Part shown: piece after piece, positions 33,265 to 40,492 of the stretch
How positions within the stretch are numbered: position 1 is the first letter of the stretch
How the letters are laid out: every line of letters starts with the position of its first letter
Assembly: GCF_052118625.1 (NCBI RefSeq)
Contig: NZ_JBQKGW010000008.1
Span: forward strand, 1 to 64,000
DNA length: 64,000 nt
Reading direction: 5' to 3'
DNA from: Porcincola sp945869225
GTDB taxonomy: Bacteria > Bacillota > Clostridia > Lachnospirales > Lachnospiraceae
Translations under genes and position numbers: made by a program
Notes under the pieces: generated by a model
Seen by the model: only the letters and a program-made list of their open reading frames with translations
What the model was told of the DNA's origin: nothing
Databases searched by the model: none

Positions 33265-34260
33265 ATGAAAATGCTTCATTACAAGTGCCGCCGTGTCAGA
33301 ACGCTGACTGCCGCAGTCCTGATGACAATGACGCTGGCCGGTCTGCCGGAATGGCCCGCTCTCAATCAGACGCAGGTCACCTTTGCGGCAGCGGCTGAGA
33401 ATCAAAAAACCTCGAAGAAGACTTCACGGAAAAAGACGACGAAAAAGAAGTCGGCAAAAAAGAAAACAAAGATCTCAAAAAGCAACAAAAAGAAAAATAC
33501 CAGAAAAAGTACGAAAGCAAAAAGCTCAAAAAAGAGTTCCAAGAAGAAATCTGTCTCGAAAAAGAAGGCTGCATCAACGAAGAAGGCAGCAGCAAAGAAG
33601 ACAGCCGCTGCCCGGCAGGGATTTGTGAAGATCGGATCCGGATGGTACTACTACGGCGAAGATCACAGAATGATGACCGGCTGGATTCATGTCGGCGGAC
33701 GGAAGTATTATGGAAGAACGTCAGGGAGCCGGAAGGGCAGTCTTCTGACCGGCTGGCAGACGATTGGCGGGAAAGAGTACTACTTCTCTGAGACGGGCGG
33801 AGCAGGAGCAATTGGACGGGCGTATGCCGGATGCACGAAGAAGGTCAATGGCATATCCTGTGTCTTCAACCAGGAGGGTGTTTTCACCGGGTGCAGGTAT
33901 GCCGGCGGGACCGGCAGCTTTGTGAGCCGCATCGGGGAGATGGCCAGGCACAACCAGAGAAAGAATAATATTCTGGCAACGGTCACTGTTGCCCAGGCGA
34001 TCCTGGAGACAGGCTATGGTTCCGTGAAGCCACACAACAATCTCTTTGGCATCTACGGAGGACGTTACAGCAGTGAAGCGGAGAGCCTGGAAGGATACAA
34101 TGCCTACATCCGGAGGTATTTCCCGAGTCTGATCGGATGCCGGAACTATTACACATATGCCAGCCGGATCGGGAACGGCGGATATGCGCAGGCAGGCGGA
34201 TATACATCTGCACTGCTGCAGATCATCAGTCAGAATGGCCTGACAAAATATGCAAAGTAA
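33265..34260 (+). CDS. Secreted glucosaminidase with Lys-rich domain and wall-binding repeats
   Basis: A 331-residue secreted autolysin-like protein. A signal peptide occupies about residues 1-43. Residues about 49-118 are extraordinarily basic, with some 30 lysines in 70 residues, mixed with Ser, Thr and Ala like a histone H1 tail. Choline-binding-type repeats follow (GWYYYGEDHRMMTGWIHVGG, then TGWQTIGGKEYYF). The C-terminal domain is glucosaminidase-like (GH73): ATVTVAQAILETGYG with a candidate catalytic Glu, then NNLFGIYG and an ARG/GGY ending. The basic domain may bind teichoic acids or DNA (inference). AAGGAGGG precedes the ATG. Confidence 0.86.
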   Translation: MKMLHYKCRRVRTLTAAVLMTMTLAGLPEWPALNQTQVTFAAAAENQKTSKKTSRKKTTKKKSAKKKTKISKSNKKKNTRKSTKAKSSKKSSKKKSVSKKKAASTKKAAAKKTAAARQGFVKIGSGWYYYGEDHRMMTGWIHVGGRKYYGRTSGSRKGSLLTGWQTIGGKEYYFSETGGAGAIGRAYAGCTKKVNGISCVFNQEGVFTGCRYAGGTGSFVSRIGEMARHNQRKNNILATVTVAQAILETGYGSVKPHNNLFGIYGGRYSSEAESLEGYNAYIRRYFPSLIGCRNYYTYASRIGNGGYAQAGGYTSALLQIISQNGLTKYAK

Positions 34261-34304
34261 AGAAAACAGGAAAGGCTGACGGATGTGTCATCCGGGCGGC
34301 AGAA

Positions 34305-34340
34305 AGCGGCATCCCGCGTCGGGCGGGATGCCGCTTTTTT
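34305..34340 (+). terminator. Terminator of the glucosaminidase gene
   Basis: AGCGGCATCCCGC (34305-34317) pairs perfectly with GCGGGATGCCGCT (34323-34335), followed by a T run. Confidence 0.88.
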
Positions 34341-34438
34341 GGGAAGCGATGAGCCGGGAACCATGATGCAAGCCTGGTTGTATATCATGACACCTGGGCA
34401 GAACATTGAAAGAGACGTTGCGCTGGCATCGGACAAAA

Positions 34439-36058
34439 TCAGGCGTCTGAGCGGGCAAACTGATTCTTCATCAGATTGCTCGTCTCATCGAGTACCTGCA
34501 AGAGCGTGTCCGAAGCAGCTTTGCTGGCGAGCTCTGCGACAGCCGCATTCGCTTTCTCCTGGACGCTCCGGATCATTTCCGGATCGCCGAGAACACGTAG
34601 CTCGTCGTCGCTTGTATTGATGATCCGGTTTGCCTTTGACTGAACAAGGAGCTGGTATCGCTCGATATGATTCTGATTTTTCCTGAAACCGGCATCTGAG
34701 AGTGCAGCGATCAGGCGGGAGGTCCAGTAGAAATTGTCGGTGGAGACCTTGCCGGTCGTGTTTGACAGATAATCCGGGAAGCGGTCCACCTGCGGATACA
34801 GCGGGATCATCGCGTTGAAGGCATTGGATGCAAATGCCACCCACTCGATGGCCCGGCTGCCCTCCGGCATATAGGGGCGGATCTGGATAAAACCGAGAAA
34901 ATCATTCCGGTTGATGCCGATCGAACGGTAGGCGCCGGCAAGCGACTTATCCCCATAGCTCTTGTACGGATCGTAGGAAGTTCCCTGAAAATGGGAGCTC
35001 AGTACATACTTCACATCCTCCGGGGTGATCTTTTTCTCCGGGACCAGGCACCACGGGAGATCATCTGACTCGGGTTTGTAATCAGCATCCGGACCGTCCC
35101 AGACGAAGTCGGTCGGATTGAAGTAGCGCAGCATGAACCAGGCACGGGGCGTGTTGTAGACATGGTCGGCATCATCGTGGCTGCCAAAGGCCGCGCGCGG
35201 GTCGAATTCGGAGAGAGCCTGGTCTGATTCATCGTCCTCACTGTCCGTGTCTGAATCGTCATCAAATCCACGGCGGAAGTCAATCACATCGCCGGCAGTA
35301 TTGTCCGGATCCTCGTCGTCCTCCTCAAGCTCCAGCTCGTCATTGAAATACTGGGTGAGGTCGAGGTGGTACCGCTCCACGAATTCCAGAAGATCACTGG
35401 AGCACATAAAGTCCGCCTGCTCTCCGAGTGCATCCTCGAAATCAAACTCGTCAATCCCCTGCTGGTTCGGCATGACGACGTAGCTGTCGTCCGGTACACG
35501 CCTTGCCATCCAGTGGTGGCCGCCGATGGTCTCGAGCCACCAGATCTCATCTTTATCTGAAAATGCAATTCCGTTCATCTCATAGGTGCCGTACTTTTCA
35601 AGCAGAGCACCGAGACGCTGGACGCCTTCGCGGGCAGAGTTGATATAAGGGAGTGTCAGAATGACGAGGTCCTCCTCGCCGATTCCGCCTGGGACTTCCG
35701 GATGCGTATCGTCCGCCGGCTGATATTCCACAAGCGGGTCTGCACCGAGCACGCGCGGATTGGATGTGATGGTTTCGGTGGCCGTCATGCCGACTTCCTT
35801 TTCGTTGACGCCGCAGGCTCCCCAGAGCCCCTTGCCCTTGACGGCGTTCGGCATGATCGTACACCGGTACGCCTTGTACGGAAGAGAGACCTTTACGTGT
35901 GAGAGAACGGAGGTGTATTCCGTATCGCCCTCTCTGGCGGGCAGAACGACCATCTTCTTCGGGGTGAAATGGCCCGCACCGGAGTCGTCATTGCGCGCAA
36001 TCATGGTACTTCCGTCATATGATGCATCTTTTCCTACAAGTATGGTTGTACAGGACAT
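34439..36058 (-). CDS. C69-family dipeptidase with acidic insertion
   Basis: Ntn-hydrolase dipeptidase (peptidase U34/C69, PepD type) of 539 residues. The nucleophile is expected to be Cys3 in MSCTTILVGKDASYDGS, exposed after removal of the first residues. MIARNDDSG and the GGIGEEDLVILTLPYINSAREGV segment are family features. Residues about 245-310 hold a very acidic stretch (ELELEEDDEDPD and DDDSDTDSEDDESD) not expected in compact family members. It has no signal peptide and should act in the cytoplasm. The start at 36058 follows AGGAGGT; 36 extra upstream codons are not family-like. The peptide transporter lies divergently next to it, so they may work together on imported peptides. Confidence 0.88.
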   Translation of the reverse strand: MSCTTILVGKDASYDGSTMIARNDDSGAGHFTPKKMVVLPAREGDTEYTSVLSHVKVSLPYKAYRCTIMPNAVKGKGLWGACGVNEKEVGMTATETITSNPRVLGADPLVEYQPADDTHPEVPGGIGEEDLVILTLPYINSAREGVQRLGALLEKYGTYEMNGIAFSDKDEIWWLETIGGHHWMARRVPDDSYVVMPNQQGIDEFDFEDALGEQADFMCSSDLLEFVERYHLDLTQYFNDELELEEDDEDPDNTAGDVIDFRRGFDDDSDTDSEDDESDQALSEFDPRAAFGSHDDADHVYNTPRAWFMLRYFNPTDFVWDGPDADYKPESDDLPWCLVPEKKITPEDVKYVLSSHFQGTSYDPYKSYGDKSLAGAYRSIGINRNDFLGFIQIRPYMPEGSRAIEWVAFASNAFNAMIPLYPQVDRFPDYLSNTTGKVSTDNFYWTSRLIAALSDAGFRKNQNHIERYQLLVQSKANRIINTSDDELRVLGDPEMIRSVQEKANAAVAELASKAASDTLLQVLDETSNLMKNQFARSDA

Positions 36059-36080
36059 GAAGAATACCTCCTGAATGCTG

Positions 36081-36104
36081 CCTGGCAGCGCTTTCGCTGC
36101 CAGG
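36081..36104 (-). promoter_or_regulatory. Perfect hairpin just upstream of the dipeptidase ribosome site
   Basis: CCTGGCAGCG and CGCTGCCAGG flank a four-base loop, a perfect 10-base stem placed directly before the AGGAGGT ribosome site in the dipeptidase leader. It has no T run on the minus strand. It could stabilise the mRNA or be a protein-binding site. Confidence 0.5.
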
Positions 36105-36146
36105 GTTGGTGAATTGTACAGCCGGAAACCTTCCAGCGATGTCCTT

Positions 36147-36155
36147 ATTCTAACA
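36147..36155 (-). promoter_or_regulatory. Extended -10 promoter of the dipeptidase gene
   Basis: On the minus strand TGTTAGAAT is an extended -10 element about 90 bases before the ATG. No good -35 is seen. Confidence 0.45.
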
Positions 36156-36206
36156 CACAAAGACAAAACAATGCGGTATATATGTCAATTCTGTGAAACA
36201 TTTACG

Positions 36207-36235
36207 TTGACTGTGATTTTGAAGAACTTTATAAT
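36207..36235 (+). promoter_or_regulatory. Promoter of the oligopeptide transporter operon
   Basis: TTGACT (36207-36212) and TATAAT (36230-36235) are separated by exactly 17 bases, about 43 bases before the oppB start. Confidence 0.85.
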
Positions 36236-36277
36236 GAAGCGTATTGACAACTTTTTACAAAGGAGAAAGGTCTGAAC

Positions 36278-37189
36278 ATGTTCAAGTACATTGTCAAGCG
36301 AATTCTTCTTGCCATTGCAACGATCTTCATCGTATGTCTGATTACATTCTTCACGATGAATGCGATCCCGGGAGGACCGTTCAGCGGCGAGAAAGCCAAG
36401 TCTCCGGAGGTTCAGGCGGCGCTCGAGAAGCGTTTTAATCTGGATAAGCCGGTCGGAGAGCAGTTTCTTCTTTACATGAAGAATATCGCGCACGGTGATT
36501 TCGGCGTATCGGCGAAGACCGGTCGTGAAATCTCTGCAACCATCAATTCCAAGTTCAAGGTTTCTGCAAAGATGGGAATCCTGGCGGTCCTTCTGGCTGT
36601 CGTGGAGGGTGTCTTCTTCGGAAGCATTGCGGCCCTGCAGCGGAACAAGTGGCCGGACCGGGTGATTATATTTGTATCAACCCTGTTTACGTCACTTCCC
36701 AGCTTTGTGCTCGGCTCTTTCCTGCTGGTTATCTTCTCCGTGAAGCTTGGCTGGGTGCAGGCATGGAGTCCACAGCATCAGAGCCTGATTCTGCCGGTGC
36801 TGTCGCTGGCGGCATATCCGGCTGCCTATATCACAAGACTGACAAAGACCTCGATGCTGGATGTCCTCGGACAGGACTATGTCCGGACAGCAAGAGCAAA
36901 AGGTGTGCGCGAGGGAAAGGTTTTGTTTGTACACACTCTCCGCAATGCTCTGATTCCGGTCGTAACCTATGTCGGACCGATGATCGCGTCTGTTCTGACA
37001 GGGTCACTGGTTGTAGAGCAGATCTTCACGGTCGGCGGTCTGGGCAATGAATTTGTCCAGAGCATCACGAACCGCGACTATCCGATGATCATGGGCGTGA
37101 CGATCTTCCTGGCGGTCTTCATGGTCACGATGAATCTGATCACGGATATCGTCTACAAGCTGATCGATCCACGCATTACACTTGAGTAA
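36278..37189 (+). CDS. oppB: Oligopeptide ABC transporter permease OppB
   Basis: BPD_transp_1 permease of 303 residues with six helices. The N-terminus MFKYIVKRILLAIATIFIV and the AIPGGPF motif are typical of OppB/DppB, and the coupling loop is DYVRTARAKGVREGKV. First gene of oppBCDFA, behind a consensus promoter and AGGAG. It pairs with OppC to form the channel. Confidence 0.95.
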   Translation: MFKYIVKRILLAIATIFIVCLITFFTMNAIPGGPFSGEKAKSPEVQAALEKRFNLDKPVGEQFLLYMKNIAHGDFGVSAKTGREISATINSKFKVSAKMGILAVLLAVVEGVFFGSIAALQRNKWPDRVIIFVSTLFTSLPSFVLGSFLLVIFSVKLGWVQAWSPQHQSLILPVLSLAAYPAAYITRLTKTSMLDVLGQDYVRTARAKGVREGKVLFVHTLRNALIPVVTYVGPMIASVLTGSLVVEQIFTVGGLGNEFVQSITNRDYPMIMGVTIFLAVFMVTMNLITDIVYKLIDPRITLE

Positions 37190-37201
37190 AGGAGGAAAAT
37201 C

Positions 37202-38290
37202 ATGGGTATCAGTACCGAACCATACAGCCCGGGCAAGACACCGAAGAAGCATCCTCTTTCGCTCCAGCTCGATGTGTCAAAGTTCGAAAAAGCAACGGAT
37301 GAGGAGAAGAAGCAGGCCGATGTCATGAGTGAGTCGACCTCATTCTTCCGTGACGGCATGAGGCGGCTGATGAAGAACCCGCTCGCCGTTTTCAGCATCA
37401 TTGTTCTGATCGCCATCATTGCAACGATCCTGATCGCACCGCGTGTCGTGCCCTACAGCTATTCTGAGATCATCACGGTCAACGGCAGAAGAGACAAGAG
37501 CGCAACCAATCTTGCTCCATTTACCTATTCAAAGATGGAACAGCAGTACATGGCACAGGGCGGAAAGGTATTCCCGCACATCATGGGAACGGATGAGCTT
37601 GGGCGAGATTACTTCATTCGTGTCATCTATGGCACCAGAATCTCCCTGACCGTCGGTGTGTTCGCTGCTCTGATCGTCCTGATCATTGGAATCCTGTACG
37701 GCTCCATTTCCGGATATTTTGGCGGGAAGGTCGACCTGATCATGATGCGGATTGTCGATGTGATCTATTCGCTTCCGGATCTTCTGATGATCATCCTGCT
37801 GTCTGTCGTTTTGAATGAGATCATCAAGCCGACCGGGAACGGCCTGCTTGCCCGCCTGGGAACCAATATGATATCTCTGTTCATTGTGTTTGGACTTCTG
37901 TACTGGGTCGGGATGGCAAGACTGGTCAGAGGACAGATCCTGACGATCAAGCAGAACGACTATGTGCTTGCAGCAAGGGTTTCCGGCGCGAAGAGCAGCC
38001 ATATCATCCGCAAACATATCCTGCCGAACTGCATCAGCGTCATCATTATCTCCGCTGCCCTGCAGATTCCGTCCGCAATCTTCACCGAGTCCTTCCTGAG
38101 CTTCATCGGACTGGGCGTGAAGGCGCCGATGCCGTCTCTGGGATCCCTTGCTTCTGCGGCAAGGTCCGGCATCACGACATATACCTATAAACTGATATTC
38201 CCGTCAATCATGATCGCGCTCATCACGCTTGCCTTTAATCTGCTTGGAGATGGTCTGCGCGACGCGTTTGATCCGAAGCTGCGGAGGTAA
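37202..38290 (+). CDS. oppC: Oligopeptide ABC transporter permease OppC
   Basis: BPD_transp_1 permease of 362 residues. A cytoplasmic N-terminus of about 55 residues leads to the first helix; GTDELGRDYFIRVIYGTRISL is the OppC hallmark, and DYVLAARVSGAKSSHIIRKH is the coupling loop. The start lies 12 bases after oppB. GGAGG precedes the ATG. Confidence 0.95.
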   Translation: MGISTEPYSPGKTPKKHPLSLQLDVSKFEKATDEEKKQADVMSESTSFFRDGMRRLMKNPLAVFSIIVLIAIIATILIAPRVVPYSYSEIITVNGRRDKSATNLAPFTYSKMEQQYMAQGGKVFPHIMGTDELGRDYFIRVIYGTRISLTVGVFAALIVLIIGILYGSISGYFGGKVDLIMMRIVDVIYSLPDLLMIILLSVVLNEIIKPTGNGLLARLGTNMISLFIVFGLLYWVGMARLVRGQILTIKQNDYVLAARVSGAKSSHIIRKHILPNCISVIIISAALQIPSAIFTESFLSFIGLGVKAPMPSLGSLASAARSGITTYTYKLIFPSIMIALITLAFNLLGDGLRDAFDPKLRR

Positions 38291-38295
38291 GGAAG

Positions 38296-39357
38296 ATGGC
38301 TGAAAATATTCTGTCCGTACAGGATCTGCACACTTCCTTTACGACCGATCATGGCGAAGTGATGGCAGTCAACGGTGTAACATTCAATCTGGAAGAAGGC
38401 AAGACGCTTGGAATCGTCGGTGAGTCCGGCTCCGGTAAGTCCGTCACAGCCTATTCCATCATGCAGATTCTTGAGAAGAATGGCTCGATCAAATCCGGAA
38501 AGGTTCTATTCCGGGGCGAAGACATTACGAAGTGGCCGGAGTCGAAGATGAGGGACTTCCGCGGAAAGAAGTGTTCGATTATCTTCCAGGACCCGATGAC
38601 TTCCCTGAACCCGGTCTTCACGATCGGCTGGCAGCTGGAGGAGGCGATCAAGCTTCATACTGACCGGAAGGGGAAGGCTGCCGAGGAACGCGCGATCGAG
38701 ATGCTGAAGCTTGTCGGAGTCAATGAGCCAGAGAAGCGAATTCACCAATATCCGTTCGAGTTCTCGGGCGGTATGCGCCAGAGAGTTATGATCGCCATGG
38801 CACTTGCCTGTGAGCCGGACATCCTGATCGCGGATGAGCCGACGACAGCGCTGGATGTCACCATCCAGGCGCAGATCCTGGAACTGATGAAGGATCTTCA
38901 GAAGAAGATGGGGATGGCTATCATCATTGTCACCCATGATCTTGGTGTCATTGCGCAGATGGCGGATGAAATCATCGTTATGTACGGCGGCCGGGTCTGC
39001 GAGAGAGGGACGGCGGAGGACATCTTCTATCGTCCGGCACATGAATACACGAAGGGACTTCTGCGATCAATCCCGAGTGTTGACAAGATCGGCCAGAGAC
39101 TGGTACCGATTTCCGGAACACCGATCAATCTGTTGAATCTCCCGAAGGGCTGTGCATTCTGCCCGAGATGCGATGCGGCGATGAAGATCTGCCTGGAGCA
39201 GGTTCCGCCGGAGACAAGAACGGTCGACGGTCATCTGGCTTCCTGCTGGATGGCGGTGAAGAAGGAAGCGGAAGCTGGGATGATCAATTTTACGGGTGAC
39301 AGCGGCAGATCGCTGAAGGCTGATGACACTGCTGGTGCAGGTTCCGGAAAAGACTGA
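38296..39357 (+). CDS. oppD: Oligopeptide ABC transporter ATPase OppD
   Basis: ATPase of 353 residues with Walker A GESGSGKS, Q-loop IIFQDPMTSLNP, signature FSGGMRQRVMIAMAL, Walker B ILIADEPTTALD. The C-terminal oligopeptide extension contains the Cys-rich motif (CAFCPRCDAAMKIC), which holds an Fe-S cluster in related transporters. The start lies five bases after oppC. Confidence 0.95.
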   Translation: MAENILSVQDLHTSFTTDHGEVMAVNGVTFNLEEGKTLGIVGESGSGKSVTAYSIMQILEKNGSIKSGKVLFRGEDITKWPESKMRDFRGKKCSIIFQDPMTSLNPVFTIGWQLEEAIKLHTDRKGKAAEERAIEMLKLVGVNEPEKRIHQYPFEFSGGMRQRVMIAMALACEPDILIADEPTTALDVTIQAQILELMKDLQKKMGMAIIIVTHDLGVIAQMADEIIVMYGGRVCERGTAEDIFYRPAHEYTKGLLRSIPSVDKIGQRLVPISGTPINLLNLPKGCAFCPRCDAAMKICLEQVPPETRTVDGHLASCWMAVKKEAEAGMINFTGDSGRSLKADDTAGAGSGKD

Positions 39358-39370
39358 GGAGGCGCAGAGG

Positions 39371-40351
39371 ATGGAAGAAAAGTTCACGCCGGACAGTCAG
39401 TATCTGGTCCAGGCACATGATATGAAGATGTATTTCCCGATCAAGACGGGATGGTTTCACTCCAAGCCGCTGAAAGCGGTTGACGGCGTATCGTTCGATA
39501 TCAGACCGGGCGAGACACTCGGGCTGGTCGGAGAGTCCGGCTGCGGCAAGACGACGGTCGGACGCACGCTCCTGCGCCTTTACAACCCGACAGGCGGAGA
39601 AGTTTATTTTGACGGGAAGAAGGTCGACGCAAAATCGATTGGTGGACTGAGGAAAGATATGCAGATGGTTTTCCAGGATCCGTATTCTTCTCTGAATCCA
39701 CGTATGACGGTCGAGGATATCATCGGCGAGCCACTGGATGTCCACAAGCTGTATACGTCCAGACAGGACAGGAGAGACAAGATTCTCCATCTGATGGAGC
39801 TGGTCGGGCTGAATGCGGAGCACGCGACGCGCTATGCACATGAGTTTTCCGGCGGTCAGCGCCAGAGAATCGGGATTGCCCGTGCCCTTGCGACGAATCC
39901 GCGCTTCATCGTCTGCGATGAGGCCGTCTCCGCACTGGATGTCTCGATTCAGGCGCAGGTTATCAATATGTTCGAGGATCTGCAGAAGCAGCTGGGGGTC
40001 GCGTATCTGTTTATTGCCCATGATCTTCTGGTCGTGCATCATATCTCAAAGCGGATCGCTGTCATGTATCTGGGACGGATGGTGGAGACTGCAGACTCCA
40101 ACGAGCTCAACAGCAACCCGATTCATCCGTATACCCAGTCCCTGCTTTCGGCAGTCCCGTACCCGGACCCGAAGCAGGCGAAGGAGCGAAAACGGATCAT
40201 CTTGGAAGGAGATGTCCCAAGTCCGCTGAACATGCCGTCGGGTTGTCCTTTCAGGACCCGTTGCAGATACGCAACCGACGAGTGCAAGGCAAAGATGCCT
40301 CCGCTCACAGACAGAGGAGGCGGACATATGGTCGCCTGCTGGAACAAATAA
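39371..40351 (+). CDS. oppF: Oligopeptide ABC transporter ATPase OppF
   Basis: ATPase of 326 residues with Walker A GESGCGKTT, Q-loop MVFQDPYSSLNPRMTV, signature FSGGQRQRIGIARAL and Walker B IVCDEAVSALD. The C-terminal extension has CPFRTRCRYATDEC. A longer frame begins at 39323 inside oppD, but GAGGAGG is eight bases before the ATG at 39371, which I chose. Confidence 0.95.
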   Translation: MEEKFTPDSQYLVQAHDMKMYFPIKTGWFHSKPLKAVDGVSFDIRPGETLGLVGESGCGKTTVGRTLLRLYNPTGGEVYFDGKKVDAKSIGGLRKDMQMVFQDPYSSLNPRMTVEDIIGEPLDVHKLYTSRQDRRDKILHLMELVGLNAEHATRYAHEFSGGQRQRIGIARALATNPRFIVCDEAVSALDVSIQAQVINMFEDLQKQLGVAYLFIAHDLLVVHHISKRIAVMYLGRMVETADSNELNSNPIHPYTQSLLSAVPYPDPKQAKERKRIILEGDVPSPLNMPSGCPFRTRCRYATDECKAKMPPLTDRGGGHMVACWNK

Positions 40352-40399
40352 GGGACGGAAGGCATACCGTAATAATTTGCATGGTTAATCGTAATCGGC

Positions 40400-40428
40400 T
40401 TTATTTTTACAGCAGACTGCGGTATAAT
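40400..40428 (+). promoter_or_regulatory. Possible separate promoter for oppA
   Basis: TATAAT at 40423-40428 is a perfect -10, with a weak TTTATT 17 bases upstream. A GCCGGC-caaac-GCCGGC hairpin lies in the following leader. A separate promoter would give extra binding protein. Confidence 0.5.
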
Positions 40429-40492
40429 CATAGAAATAACCCTATTGGCGCCGGCCAAACGCCGGCATTACACGAACCAGGAGGAAGTTTGA

